Position numbers and translations under genes: made by a program | Assembly (NCBI GenBank): GCA_949316235.1 | Contig: OX438744.1 | Span: 29,322,778 to 29,386,777, forward strand | Length of the DNA stretch: 64,000 bases | Source of the DNA: Oegoconia quadripuncta | Taxonomy: Eukaryota; Arthropoda; Insecta; Lepidoptera; Autostichidae | Direction of reading: 5' to 3' | In this document: one piece after another, positions 1-11,570 of the stretch | How positions within the stretch are numbered: the stretch's first letter is position 1 | How the letters are laid out: the number at the start of each line of letters is the position of its first letter | The notes under the pieces: generated by a model | Told to the model about the DNA's origin: nothing | What the model saw: the letters and a program-made list of their open reading frames with translations, nothing else | The model's database searches: none

Positions 1-1664
1 AATTTCCAAGTAGTTCGAGATAAAATCAACTAATCGAAATAAAAATAAAACGAGCAATACTTTTTAATTACGTAGGAAAACCACACCTATAGTTAAAATG
101 TAGAAGGGGACCCAAAGTTGACACCTGAGGTAATCCATTTTAGTATTAAAATTATAATACAAATTGCTAAGCGTGCTAATTGTAATGTCCCATGACAATG
201 AAGATGTATCATTGAAAATGATAGTCATGACATTCAACGGAAAAAAACGCTCGAACCTCAAGCACGTTTCTACCTTTCATAGCTTATATTACCGCGGCTT
301 TTTTATTATTATAATTTTATAATTAAGCGACATTTTTATTTTCTCTAAAACTTATTTTATTCTAAAGCTTATTTAATAAATCCATATCATTTCCATTGCA
401 ACTTTGAGTACAGTACAGAATGTAAATTACACGCTATCACAAAATTTGTCATCTAAATACATAGCCAACAATGCCAACGCTAATGTTTAAAAGGTAGAAA
501 GGGGAAAGGACCTCTTTCATCCGAGTTAACCGCTATCCTCTCATTGTGGCATACCGCAGATGCCATCTGCCGTACTGTTTTGAAATTGTTTTACAGAATA
601 TGAAATCTTTTGAAGGCATTAACCTTCGTCTGTCTGGCAAGCAAGGGTATTCGTAATTTCATACAAGTCTTTGTTTACAGTAAATAATAGTACTTTTAGT
701 TTTATTGGTAGATGACATAGCTATTGTAGCATCTATTTCTATATAACATTATTAAATTTCAAACATTTATGAAATTCATAAAGCAACACTTTATATAGCT
801 ACTAACTTGAAGTAGTGAAAAAGAAGTACGAAAGAGAAAAAATCGCTTATATGTAAAGAAAACAACAATAGAAAAATTACAGTTCGTAAACTGGATACAA
901 AACAGATGGAGGACCGATACGCAGTCATTTTTAGAAATCAAGTCAGAAAACAAGTGAAGATTCTTGTTACGTACCTATGTTATGTACCTACACGGGAATG
1001 AAAAGCATACACACGAGAAATTGTAGCGATTATTTGTTTCAAAGAAAATCATAGCTATTAAATAAGAAGATTTATCAAAACTGCTCTTTGCCAGTCTTCA
1101 TCCCTAAGAAAGTAACCAGAACCACTAACCACTCATCGCAATTATAATAATTATTTACATATTCTGTTTCTTTTCCCCAATTAAAAAAATATAGGTAGGT
1201 ACACAGACCAAGCTAAGTGGTTGTCAGGTTAGGTAGGAACATTGCTGGTGGTACTTCTTCCAACTGCAGAAAGATTGCAGAAACTTTAAAATTATCCTGA
1301 ACTTATTCAAAAGCTGCTTTTGTGGCTTGATGTTATTATTAATGTAATAATGTTTTTGGACAAGTTTTATATACAAGCCTTCTTAGGCTAATTAAAAAAA
1401 ATGTTAATATTATAACTATTACCATAAACAGTTTGATAATTAATGATTCCAACAAATTAAACTATGTACACCAACTTAAAATAAACAAAGAACATAAAAC
1501 TTGACAAAATGAAGAAAACCCATCAACCTAAAATCAATCGTATTATTGTTTATTTGTAACCAAGGTTTATAAAATGCAATGAATTATTTATATACGTAGG
1601 TACTCGTTTAAAGACATTACGGCTTTAATTTATACAGCGTAAAGTTAACTACGGTAAATCTTAC
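1..1664. other. Intron of the SLC6 gene, no recognised exon
   Basis: AT-rich DNA downstream of the exon 2 donor. I looked for the expected next SLC6 segment on the minus strand and found none, so it is read as intron. No known repeat family was recognised. Confidence 0.5.
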
Positions 1665-1936
1665 CTTTAAATATCGGCGCAATCTTGAATACACCCAACC
1701 CTCCGATCGTAAGCATCTGTCCCATGGCCAGCTCCATAAAGAACATCGGGATTCCAGCGAGGATAAGCGTGAGGAAGTAGGGTATGAGGAAGGCGCCTCC
1801 GCCATTCTTGTAGCAGAGGTAGGGAAACCGCCAGACGTTGCCGAGGCCGATGGCTAGGCCGATCACGGAAAGGATGAAGTCGAGCTTGTTGGCCCATGAC
1901 CCTCGTTCTGGAAGGTCGGACTTGATGGCCACGTCA
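1665..1936 (-). CDS. SLC6 gene, coding exon 2 (TM1-TM2)
   Basis: The acceptor reads CTTCTAG|TGACGTG and the donor TTTAAAG|GTAAGA. It carries [15 protein letters not shown]1 and TM2, and ends at KIAPIFK plus one base. The exon is 272 nt (1+270+1), so the next exon must start in phase 1; it is not visible in 1-1664. Confidence 0.92.
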
Positions 1937-2450
1937 CTAGAAGTTCGGTTAAGTTTAATACTAGTGTAGCAAGCAAATATACAGTGACAAGTAATTTCAT
2001 TAGTTGTTTTAAAGCGGTTAAACTAGAGCTCATTTACAGTAAAAGTTTGTCCAATAAATTATGACTTTGTGTGAAGTTATGTTGTTCAATATAGATCGAT
2101 AAAACATTTATTCACTGCACACTAAGTACATACAATCAAAATAGATGAACACAAACAATAAACATTTGAGTAAATAATACACAAAAGAAATAATAACATT
2201 AAAATTCACTGGTAGTACACTAAGCATTGACTTCTTTAGCGATGAGCTGTACGCACTGTGCACTGAAAGGGCTCTGACTCAGCATAATGTAGCAGTACAG
2301 ACAGAGGCCCATACCACAGCGCTGATAATTCTGCCAGTACAGCTTAAAGACAAACAAATACAATAGTCCAGGTACGTACCTTGGTTTATTACTAGATCCT
2401 TGAGCACTAAGTTCGATGTCATCCGCACGCGCATCATTTTTTGTGTCCAT
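1665..2450 (-). CDS. SLC6 sodium/chloride-coupled transporter, GABA/amino-acid type, 5' part (two exons)
   Basis: This is the N-terminal part of a plasma-membrane neurotransmitter:sodium symporter, which imports GABA or a small amino acid using Na+ and Cl- gradients. Exons are 2380-2450 and 1665-1936. The start is the ATG at 2450, the first Met after an in-frame TGA. The joint is phase 2 (AG|T, Ser24) and exon 2 ends in phase 1. Residues 1-30 form a polar cytoplasmic tail; residues 44-70 form TM1 with the family signature [11 protein letters not shown] followed by [11 protein letters not shown], and TM2 follows. Gly54 occupies the position that is Asp in monoamine transporters (human SERT Asp98), which points to an amino-acid or GABA substrate. 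Family members are roughly 600 residues, so most of the gene lies left of base 1. Family is certain; substrate is inferred. Confidence 0.9.
2380..2450 (-). CDS. SLC6 gene, coding exon 1
   Basis: It encodes residues 1-23 plus two bases of codon 24, beginning [15 protein letters not shown]. The donor reads CCAAG|GTACGTACC. The acidic, polar sequence fits the cytoplasmic tail of the family. The upstream in-frame TGA supports the ATG at 2450. Confidence 0.8.
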
Positions 2451-3080
2451 CTCTCTCGCTTCTGGCCTGTCTCTTTCCAATCTTCAATCTACAACTCCAG
2501 TTGTCCCTTTCACTACGTTTTGTATGGTTAGGGGAACTGTATTAACATTTTTACTGAAGTGCTTGCTCTTGATCAGGTTATTTCGGACCTGGAAAAGAGA
2601 ATGTGTATAAGGATATGGTCAAATAAATTCAATCCCATTTTATTTTACAACTTTGTCGGGGTGATGAATAAGTATAACTAAAAGCATCTTAGATAAGCTG
2701 CGGACGGATAAGACACATGACGAAACTATAAGGGTTCCTTGTTGACTGCGGAACCCTAAAATAGGTCAACAGCCTCACACTGCGGTAAAAATATCAGGTT
2801 TCAGATGTAACTAAAATTCCCACTCACTGACAGATCATCAACACCTTTACTTCTTGGTGCTCTACAAACTTGAAATTTAGCAGAAAGTGTTGTACAAATA
2901 TTAAATAGGAAAATCATAAATTTCAAAACCCGTGTGGCAATAATCGAGACGAACATTATTTTATTTTTCTTATTTTATCAACAACGGTTCTTCTTAGCGA
3001 GTCGATGGCAAAACCATCAAACTCTCGAAGACAAGTACGAGGCCACGCGTACGGCATTGTTCTTTCTTTTTTTTGCACGT
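2451..3080. other. Upstream region of the SLC6 gene, nothing recognised
   Basis: It should hold the 5' UTR and possibly the promoter, or another 5' non-coding exon. No TATA or Inr arrangement could be chosen with confidence, and no repeat family was recognised. Confidence 0.3.
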
Positions 3081-3087
3081 TTTTATT

Positions 3088-3515
3088 TTTATTTTTTATG
3101 GTTAGCTGGATACGCGTTTGACCACAAAATCACCTGATGGGAAGTGACGATGTGGCCGAAGATGAAGCATGCGATCTCAGTAGATGCCTATTCGCCCTGC
3201 TCTTGAAGATCCCAAGGTTGTAGGATTCAGGAAAGACTGACGCCGTAAGGGAGTTCCATGCCTTAGCTGTTCGCATTATGAATGAAGAGTCGAACCGCTT
3301 AGTGCGAATGTTCTGTATGTTAACTAAATACGGGTGGAATCCCTCCCCACGCCTAGTAGTCCGAAGATGAGATCCTGTAGCGTGTCGGGCGTAGCGGGCA
3401 GCAGAAGATGCCCCACGCATTGTGATCGCACGAGCATGGGTTGTCGTCCGTGTAGCCACACTTGGTCAAGTTCTCTCGGTATCAACTGACCCCAGTACGC
3501 AATGTAAGCCACTCC
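3088..3515 (-). mobile_element. Non-LTR retrotransposon fragment (LINE-A), C-terminal end
   Basis: Minus-strand translation gives a broken reverse-transcriptase tail with [19 protein letters not shown] and [15 protein letters not shown]. The same protein tail recurs at 8930-9300 (+), 25111-25185 (-), 37010-37250 (-), 41160-41345 (-) and 41594-41822 (+), which shows it is an interspersed element and not a host gene. Confidence 0.8.
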
Positions 3516-3595
3516 AGATCGTGACCCAATGGAAGCTTTCCCAGATTTATTTTCATACTACAACGCAGGATGGAATGGAAAAATTACAAAAGAGT

Positions 3596-3692
3596 AGGTA
3601 ACTTAACACGTTCCGGGACAGATCAGACACAATAAAAGCTTTATTGTTATAACGTCGCGAGGCGGATTGTGTCCCGGAACGTGTTAAGTACC
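3596..3692. repeat. Short inverted repeat (MITE-like)
   Basis: Arms of about 24 bp (TTAACACGTTCCGGGAC and its complement) flank a loop of about 45 bp. This could be a very small MITE or a solo hairpin. No function is evident. Confidence 0.6.
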
Positions 3693-3714
3693 TACGTTAT
3701 ACGACGTAATATCA

Positions 3715-3990
3715 AACTTCTTAACGAATTCTACAACATGGCCGAAGCTAGCGTGTAAAGTAATAAAACGCGGCCAAGTGTGTATCGCACCACACGCCTC
3801 AAGGGTTCTGAATATAGGAATATTAAACTTTTCCACCGTAAAAAATGCCGTGAATTTAAGTAACATTGTAACGGGTGATATTATAACGTTACCAATTTTT
3901 GTGACTGAAAAAAATGTCTACCGTGTTTCCTCGTCCATTCACACCGTCTATAAACTAATTCGTAAACGAATTCCTGTCGAAAAAAAGTAG
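3715..3990 (+). other. Unidentified open reading frame, about 90 codons, doubtful
   Basis: An uninterrupted plus-strand frame runs to a TAG at 3988-3990; the first Met-like start in frame is a GTG at 3778. Composition is ordinary (basic C-terminus ending IRKRIPVEKK). No family is recognised. It may be a mobile-element remnant or chance. Confidence 0.15.
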
Positions 3991-4032
3991 TTAAGATTAC
4001 CCCAATATTTTTGAAAGACTTGCAGAGCTGAA

Positions 4033-4345
4033 GCGCTTATTTCTCTATCCCACTTATTAGAAATCCAATTAGGAACACTCTAATTAGGTAATCGGAAGCT
4101 AATAAGCGCAATTACACCATCCTAAATGTAGAGACTAATTCGGAATACATTGCTGGTTGAAGTAAGGATATTTGAATTAACAGAACCAAGCCTCCTAGCA
4201 ATGTATGCCGAATTAGTCTCAGTATTTAGGATGGAATTCCAATCCACTAAATTGGAATCTAACTGTTCTAACTTCTATTACATCTTCCTCTTTCATAATT
4301 AGATTTCCTACTAATAGGATAGTGTAATAAGCCCTTAACATGACC
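4033..4345. mobile_element. Foldback-like inverted-repeat element
   Basis: The outer arms pair imperfectly (TTATTTCTCTATCCCACTTA against GATAGTGTAATAAGCCC). An inner 40-bp pair lies at 4117-4156 and 4194-4236 (CCATCCTAAATGTAGAGACT and complement). This resembles a short foldback or MITE element. No terminal duplication was confirmed. Confidence 0.55.
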
Positions 4346-4609
4346 CGCAGTCTCTTCAATGACACGAAATAGCACTTTAGATCGCTCTTACTTACTCACA
4401 TAAGACGTGAATGAGATAGCAAGCTTTACCTCGACTCCGATACTGAATTTCTAAGTATGAAATTTCGATGTGTTTTACTGCGAAAGTATGAGTGCGATGT
4501 ACTTGAGTTCAAAGTTTACCGTTTCGAAGTGTGAAATATCGATGTACGTTATTTTTAAATTCCCACGTGTGTTTAGATAAGACTAGAAATGACTTAAATG
4601 ACTTTTATG

Positions 4610-4930
4610 TAGGTCTCTCTCCTTCAATTTAAGAGCTTGCTCTTGTCGGTGGAGTCCTTTCCACACTTCTTTACATTGCGCGTTTTCTTTGACTTCCTGA
4701 TACGTCACGGCATTTGCTTTTTCCTTTACTTGTACCATGTATGTCTTCTAGGCCTTCCTCTCTTCCTCTTCCCCTCTAATTTTCCTTCAATGATGTTCTT
4801 GATAAAGTTGTGTCATATCAGATGACCCAACTTATCTCCCCTTCTATTTTCAATGATCTTCAAAAACACTATCTTCTCATTAACGAGCGCATCTGCAGGT
4901 CCTCTTCATTAATCTTTCTTTCCATCCAGC
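4610..4930 (-). mobile_element. RTE-like LINE reverse-transcriptase fragment
   Basis: Minus-strand conceptual translation, with several stops and shifts, shows INWMERKINEEDLQMRS, then KIIENRRGDKLGHLI and IIEGKLEGKRKRGRPRRH. These resemble the C-terminal part of RTE/BovB-type reverse transcriptases, where the GKR.RGRPR motif is typical. It is a decayed pseudogene copy. Confidence 0.6.
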
Positions 4931-5098
4931 TTATTCCCTCCATTCAAATACATAATAACTAAATTCTTTGCAATTTTATATTTTAGATTAAAATAAAAAA
5001 ACAATGACATTATTATTAAGAGTATTATCTATTATGCATGAATGAAGTACTTATAAATAAACGGCATACCCTCAACAATTACTCTTATAACTTCCTGA

Positions 5099-5298
5099 TT
5101 AGCTACCACCATCTTATCTAAATCTGTCGCGAAACAGCAATGTTAATAGCATTGTTGTGTTCCGGTTTTCAGCCAGCCAGTAGCCAGTCCCCCAAATAAG
5201 ATGGGGTTTCCGGGTCAGTACGCTACCACCTTCGGCCTCATCTTCACTTATCATCAGGTGTGATTGAGGTCAAGTGAGCCGTAGTGCATAAAAAAAAC
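5099..5298 (+). mobile_element. SINE-1 fragment (3' half)
   Basis: It matches the 3' part of the tRNA-derived SINE-1 family seen full length at 20727-21056, from CTACCACCATCTTATC to the A-rich tail. The tRNA-like head is missing. Another short piece lies at 5640-5697 on the minus strand. Confidence 0.85.
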
Positions 5299-6139
5299 GA
5301 AATAAAATAAAACTTTTTTCACAAGTGATCTTTTGTACAATTCACAGTGATATGCAATAACTGATTTGAATTATACGTGTATGTGTAACCATGAGATATA
5401 GTCTGCAGGTAAAACAGTTGTGGCATACAGTAAGGCTGCCTATTTTGACTACGGGAACCCTAAGAAGCCAATACCTCACGAGCACCCAGCCCATGTAGCC
5501 GCAAAACCGTAGCTTATGCAAATAGCCCATATTTTAAGTAATACGATTTTTACGAGCTGTCATGCATTATTGTGTTTACCCTTCTTGGATCTTGGTTTTT
5601 TCCCTTTTGAAGATTTCACCACGTTTTCATATAACTACATAAGGTGGAAGCGCACTGACCCGGAAACCATAACACATTTGGGGGACCCCTCGTTCATTCC
5701 TCAATAAAATAAGTATAAATCGGACCACGAATTACTGATACACGTCCAAACAAAGGCTGGACACAAACACCTTTTTTCTGGAAGAAATCTCTTACAGAGA
5801 TAAAGTCGCCTTTTGTGTATTGTAATTTCTGTCATGTTAACAACAACGTCAAACACATAACCCCAGTCATTTATCGTCGGGGGTTAATATAGGGCATTGA
5901 CTGAAGACCAACTATTGTCTTCCACGTCTCTAATAGAATAATATTGGAACGAACCGTAGATTATAACACGACACACAAACCATTATTCAATCAGTAGATA
6001 CAGAATGGTTGACTATTCGCGATCTTGATTTCATGTCGAATAAATAACGTTTAAGAATGAAGCAGCGCAAATACGCAGGTATTCGTTGCTTCTGCTCCTT
6101 TTTGCTTTGTGGGACCCAGGCGCTCATAATCTCATTGAG

Positions 6140-6350
6140 GCAATTATCTGAACACCTGGTCAAAGCATCTCACAACCAGATGGGTAACCAATACTTCGGC
6201 TAAAGTTCTGAAAACGCTCCTGAAAAATTCCGAACTAGGCCCATCTGACTACCTAATCAAAGTATCGCACAACCAGATGACTAGCCAATACTTTGGCTAA
6301 AGCCCTGAAAATTATACAAAACGTTCAGAGCCTGGGATCATTATTCTCTT
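6140..6350. repeat. Two-copy tandem repeat, period about 97 bp
   Basis: A segment containing CACAACCAGATG and CCAATACTTYGGCTAAAG occurs twice, its landmark starting at 6161 and again at 6258. The surrounding 5700-6130 holds nothing recognised. Confidence 0.6.
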
Positions 6351-6609
6351 AAAGGAGTCATCTGATTACCTGTTTAAAGCAACATACACCTAGAGGGCTG
6401 AAGTAGGTTGACGGCTTTGAGCCAATAATCAATGTATGTAAATCTCATGAACAATTTTATTGTGTTTCGAAAATTGTCTGTTTAAACTTTAGCTCAAGTT
6501 AATTGCATGGCAGTTATTTAAAACAATAATACTGTGAGTGCAATTTTTTTTATTTTTAAACTATCATTTTCAAGTATCCTTGAGGTATCCTTGGAGTAAT
6601 TTCCAATTA

Positions 6610-6930
6610 TAAAGAATATGACTAGTCATACTTTTCAATGACCAGTCATATTTTTAACCGCCCTCCAAAAAGGAGCATATTATTAGTTCAATTGTTTTTA
6701 TTTTTAGCCCCCGACACAAAAAGAGAAGGATGTTTCACGGCTATGTACATATCTGTCTGTGGCACCGTAGCTCTTAAACTGGTAAATCGATTTGGATGCG
6801 GGTTTTTATCAGTGATTGTTAGCCATGTTTGCTGGAATTAGGTTAAGCCGTTTTGAAGATATTTAACTTTTTACACAATTGGTTTTGTGTCTCGATGATA
6901 TAATCATTTTTTCCCTCGGGGATTTTCTAA
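6610..6930 (+). repeat. Interspersed repeat of unknown type
   Basis: The segment with CCCGACACAAAAAGAG, TGTCTGTGGCACCGTAG and TTAAGCCGTTTTGAAG resembles a decayed copy related to 37620-37800 on the other strand. No terminal structure was found. Confidence 0.4.
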
Positions 6931-7489
6931 ATTATCAATTTTTTAAAGTTCCGCGATATCTTCGACATTTATTAATCAATTTCAACATTTTTATTATTGT
7001 TAGTAAGTAGTAAGAAAATTTTTGCTCAAAGCCAAATATAATTATTCAATATAAGGTAGAAAAATATCACTTATTAAGTTAACATGTTATTTTTTAAAAC
7101 TACATCGCTTCACAAGTTGCTATGGTTAGGGAGAAGAAGCGACAAGAAACTCCGTAACAACACATCTTTTAAATTGGTTTATTGTGCATAGAGTTAGGTT
7201 ACAATATTGGTCTTAGTAAAAACTAGTGCTCGAATATGTGTGAAAAGGTACACCGTCAGGGAGGTCTCATATAAATTTGGTCAAGATTTAATGATGTACC
7301 ATTGAGAAAGAGAACAGCAGCTTACTGAAGTCGATTGTTTTAGAAACTTTTGACTGTCAATTATTTTCCAACCTGTATAATATCATTACTAATATTCCGT
7401 AGAATGTTGACGACGTAGGAATAGTTATATCATAATTCAATTGCCAAATATTGGCAATACAACAGACTTCAATAAGGCTCCACTTTCTA
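6931..7489. other. AT-rich stretch, nothing recognised
   Basis: No coding similarity, RNA gene or named repeat family was seen. Confidence 0.3.
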
Positions 7490-7600
7490 TCTAGTTTCTT
7501 GCTCGCTGGGGAGTCAGCTTTGTGAATGAGCAGTAAATTTAAATTTAAAAGTGACGTTTTCAAGTGATAATTTGATCCTAAGAAATAAAAATATTTTCAG
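7490..7600 (+). mobile_element. LINE-C 3' end fragment
   Basis: It contains CTGGGGAGTCAGCTTTGTGAATGAG and ends near AATAAAAATATTTT. The same 3' end recurs at 56690-56857 (+) and inverted at 22573-22790, 32595-32725 and 42513-42665. Better copies end in GATTTGATTTGATTT, a simple LINE tail. Confidence 0.7.
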
Positions 7601-7759
7601 TGGATTTGATATCTCCGGAGGGCATTATCACATCTTAACCAATGAAATATATGTGAAATAGCCAAAGCAATATATAAATTAGTAAGAGTCGGTGTAAATA
7701 ATAGGGAGTAAATATCCACTGAGTCATTACAGAGCGACATAGTCATTAAAATGACTAAA

Positions 7760-7945
7760 CTCTTTAAATAAGTTTTAAGAAAAACTTACTTTATTGAGAT
7801 AAAAAATATCCTATATTTTAATCCAGACTATGTTCTATCTGTATACCAAATTTTATCTAAATCCGTTCATCCGTTTCGCCATGATCAAGCAACGAACAAA
7901 GAAATAAACATCCAAACTATCGCAATTATAATAGTATAAGTTAGA
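7760..7945 (+). repeat. Interspersed repeat I (copy 1)
   Basis: It contains AAAAATATCCTATATTTTAATCC, CCAAATTTTATC and CATCCGTTTCGCCATGAT. Related copies are at 25323-25555 and 36808-37000, with a short reverse piece at 13820-13870. The family type is not resolved. Confidence 0.7.
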
Positions 7946-8149
7946 TAAGTATAAATTGTAAATTTAGGAAACCTCCGACAATATTGACTGTACAAATGAT
8001 GATATCGTCGTCGACTTACCAATTTCTATCAAATTGTCTAAAAACATATCCCCGAACTTAATATTAAATACGAAAAAAAATATGAAAACTCTCGAGACTA
8101 TAATAACATCGAAATACACCCAAAACTGTATTAAAAATATTGTTAGGTT

Positions 8150-8278
8150 GCGGCACTTAAATAGAATAGAACCAACCGGTTCTCGTGGGTGTCGTAAAAG
8201 GCGATTATGGGACTTTCCACCAAAAACCATCTGTAGATTACAACGGCGATGGGCTCACCCTCTGTGGTACATAAAGTG
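8150..8278 (-). mobile_element. LINE-like repeat T, fragment
   Basis: Minus-strand translation gives FGGKSHNRLLRHPREPVGS. Inverted copies occur at 32280-32480 and 39900-39990 on the other strand, so it is a dispersed element with residual coding capacity. Confidence 0.6.
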
Positions 8279-8279
8279 A

Positions 8280-8929
8280 ACTGTGGATGTTCCTCCAATC
8301 ATTAAACTCTTAATATTTTGAACACCCAAACACTATTGTTTGAGATATTATGTGACCACCCCATTTGGGATAAAGGTCATGATGTTATGTATGTATTAAT
8401 AATTAAATATCTTTACACCCGTCGTTTAGAATATAGGTGAAACTTTCCGAAAAAAACTAGAGATGAGGTAAATACGATGAATGAGGAAAAAACCCGACAA
8501 AACTCGGATATTGGTCTTGGTTTATCGTTAAAACGTCCTCAAGCTCATTTCCGAGGGTGTCAAACTTCGTGATATCACCCCGGGGATGTCTGTTTCTGTG
8601 GAGACACGTCTTTTAGATGAGGGTTTTTGCTTTCGGTTTTATGAGCAAACAAACTTTTGTAATACAAAATATTTTAACATGTTTTACGAGGCGCTGTTTG
8701 AAGTTTTATAAACCTTTGCTTACAGTGGAATTCAACAATTATGATTATCTCAATAAACTCTGCTCAAATTACACCAAAAATTCAGGCCGCTTCCGGTCAC
8801 TCAGGAAATATTGGGGAGGTCTGTGCTCATCAGTGGATGTCTTGTGGCTGATATGACGATTAATGCCAAAAGACAAATGGTCCGTTGTCTGCGCAGTAGC
8901 TTCTCACAAAGACTTAAGACTTGTATTTC
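8280..8929. other. Stretch with no recognised gene
   Basis: No protein family could be recognised in any frame. Part of 8860-8960 may already belong to the LINE-A copy that follows. Confidence 0.3.
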
Positions 8930-9300
8930 AGAGGCTCTCTCAAATGAGAGATTTCTCAGTCTTTTACAGGATGCACTGCGGTGAGTGTGCGTTGGAATTA
9001 CACAATCTTATTCCACCATCGCCATTTCATCTTCGGACTACTAGACGTGGGGAGGGATTCCACCTGTATGTAGTTAACACACCGAACATTCGCACAAAGC
9101 GGTTCGACTCTTCATTCTTAATCCGAACAGCCAAGGCATGGAACTACCTTCCGGCGTCAGTCTTTCCTGAATCTTACAACCTTGGGATCCCCAAGAGCAG
9201 CTACTGATATCGCGTGCTTCATCTTCGCCCATGCACATCGTCACTTCCCATCAGGTGAGATTGTGGTCAAACGGGTATCCAGTTAATCATAAAAAAAGAG
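8930..9300 (+). mobile_element. LINE-A fragment, C-terminal end
   Basis: Plus-strand frames show TTRRGEGFHLYVVNTPNIRT, RFDSSFLIRTAKAW and [12 protein letters not shown], then a frameshift and the 3' end with ATCAGGTGAGATTGTGGTC. It is broken by frameshifts. Confidence 0.8.
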
Positions 9301-9633
9301 GCAATATTTAGGCACAGCTTTCTGGGATACAAATTTTAGTCCCACGTTTATTAAATTAAGTGACGATTAGTGATGCCAGAATCACTAAAAATATTGAATC
9401 TTTTTCAATAGTTTTTACTTTGAGCATTAATTAAGCACACTCATGACATTATCAAAATAGTTAAATTCCATTGTATGTACGGAACTGGTTAAATCCATAA
9501 ATAATCATGTTACACTAGTTGAATACATACATACATATGCTCACGCCTGTTTCTCGTTGAGGTAAACAGAGACTATTGATTTCCACTTGCAACAATCCTA
9601 ACATACTACTAGTTGAATGTTTAAAAACCAAAA

Positions 9634-10279
9634 ACCCGACAGCATCTCTTAATATAGCGTTGAATTATTTACCCTATTAGGTCCTTACCTATGAAATTGG
9701 CGTTTTGTATGAAGAATTTCATTAAGACTGTTTTCTCCATACAAACATTTTTGATTTTTTTTTTGGGATCGGCATATCCAAATTTAGCTAAACTTTGTGT
9801 GTATTATCGGATAACATTAAGTTAAGTATAGGCAGCGTTAATTTTTAAAAGTAACCGCTTTATAAAAGTTTCAGCGAATCTAAGAAATAATTATGGGAAG
9901 CACATGAAAAGAGCTCTGTTCAAATTTTTTTTATTATGTGATTTAGCCCAGAAATTAAAAAATATTTCATGTGAAACCTTGAAATAATATTCTTTATTCT
10001 TTCTTTCTTTATTCTTTATTGCACATATTCCGTTTTCCAAATAAAAAACCAATTTGGATATAGCTTTGAAAATCACAGGAATTGGTATATATGATTAACG
10101 AAGAAAAAATGGCAATTTCTTAGGTAAAGAACCAATAATCTATGACAGTCTGCGGATCTAGACGAATCTGACGATACCGTACACATCAAAATCGGTTAAG
10201 CCATTTAAACTACATGGAAATCTATATGGACGCTATATACACTCGTAAAACATTATCCTCTTTTCTGGGTCAGTCGGGT
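9634..10279. mobile_element. Element H with terminal ACCCGAC/GTCGGGT, carrying a nested MITE-1
   Basis: Left end ACCCGACAGC and right end CAGTCGGGT are inverted. Internal landmarks include AAATCGGTTAAGCC. Other copies: 12865-13511, 24493-24634 and 32825-33582. MITE-1 interrupts this copy at 9677-10135. Confidence 0.6.
9677..10135. mobile_element. MITE-1, copy 1
   Basis: About 430-460 bp with inverted termini (TTAGGTCCTTACCTATGAAA and CTTAGGTAAAGAACCAA) between TA dinucleotides at 9675-9676 and 10136-10137. No transposase frame exists, so it is non-autonomous. Copies: 13056-13468, 16632-17036 and 36055-36478. Confidence 0.75.
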
Positions 10280-11103
10280 CACCTATACGATTTACAGAGC
10301 CAACAAAAAAATATGCCGGTATTATTAATTATTAAAAAAATACTAGTAAAGTATAAGTATTACCTATTTCAAAATCTGTAAAATCCCACACGCACACTCA
10401 CTGGAACACAGCATCCCACAGAACACAAAAAAGAACATCAACACAATACCACAAACACCATCCTCTAACCGAACGCCCCGGCTACTGTCAAATACAAAAT
10501 GGCCGCGAATGCTGCGTGCTCACCAGCCACATGCTTCGACGTGAATGTGGTGACTATCATCGCACCGGGTACAGGATGGTGGATACATGTGAACGAAGCA
10601 AATGTCAGACGTGGAAAGAATTTATGAGGTCCGACGGTGGCTAATTTTGGCCCCCTCCGGAAGGATCGATTGGCGTATGACACTGCGGCCTGGTATGATT
10701 GGTTGCAGCAGGTTGGGTGATGCGCGTATCTAGGTGGGAGTTGGTAGGTATCAATGATGGTCGTAGTAGCTACTACGGACGTAGACCCTTTGGAAATGTC
10801 ATGATTAGCTGTACGGATCAGAATAAAAGGACGCTTAACTCAGACGTGGGTACAGCCCATAGCTGGGAAAATCTTGTATGGTGTGCGTCAGTATATCATT
10901 TATTTATTCTATTTGTTGATTACATAGGGTTTATTATTGTTGTTCTTGTATTTTAGTTGTATGTACTTCTATCTATCTAACTTATTCAGAATAGGTGAAA
11001 CACACTTGAACTATATCCAACTTAAACGATATTAACAGAAAAAAGTAAAATTTTCTAAATTTTGCAGGTACGAGTAGATATCCAAAAATATACTTCTTTC
11101 TAT
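10280..11103. other. Non-repeat-like stretch with higher GC, nothing recognised
   Basis: Region 10460-10880 has higher GC than its surroundings and two short open frames (10465-10683 minus, 10699-10956 plus), but no recognisable family and no convincing splice context. It may be an old transposon interior. Confidence 0.3.
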
Positions 11104-11352
11104 TGCTTTTTTTTTCTTTTTTTTATGCGCGACGGGTTCGTACTTGACCTCAATCACACCTGATGTTAAGTGAAGATGAGGTCGAAGGTAGAAGCGTACT
11201 GACCCGGAAACCCCAACACATTTGAGGGACTGGCTATCTTATCTCTGACAACCGGAACACAACAATGCTATTAACCTTGCTGTTTGGCGGCAGATTTAGA
11301 TAAGATGGTGGTACCTAGGTGGACATTTAAAATGCCCTACCACCAACCAAAG
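11104..11352 (-). mobile_element. SINE-1 copy, 5' truncated
   Basis: It runs from the T-rich stretch (the tail of the element, on the minus strand) through CTTGACCTCAATCACACC and GGAAACCCCAACACATT to CCCTACCACCAACCAAA. It lacks the tRNA-like head. Confidence 0.85.
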
Positions 11353-11570
11353 TATTGTATCAAACACGTATGCATGTAAGTAATTTATATTGCATTAAAC
11401 CACAATATATCAAGTTGAAAGTTCCGGAATAAAAAGTGGTCTTATGTGGGTCAACTTCCTAAGTTTCGCATAGTATTGTTAAGATGAGATGTGACATGTG
11501 ACAGATCGATTTACTATGATTTAAATGAGTGCTTGAGGCAAGTACTCACAACGCCTGTCGGTTTATTTTC

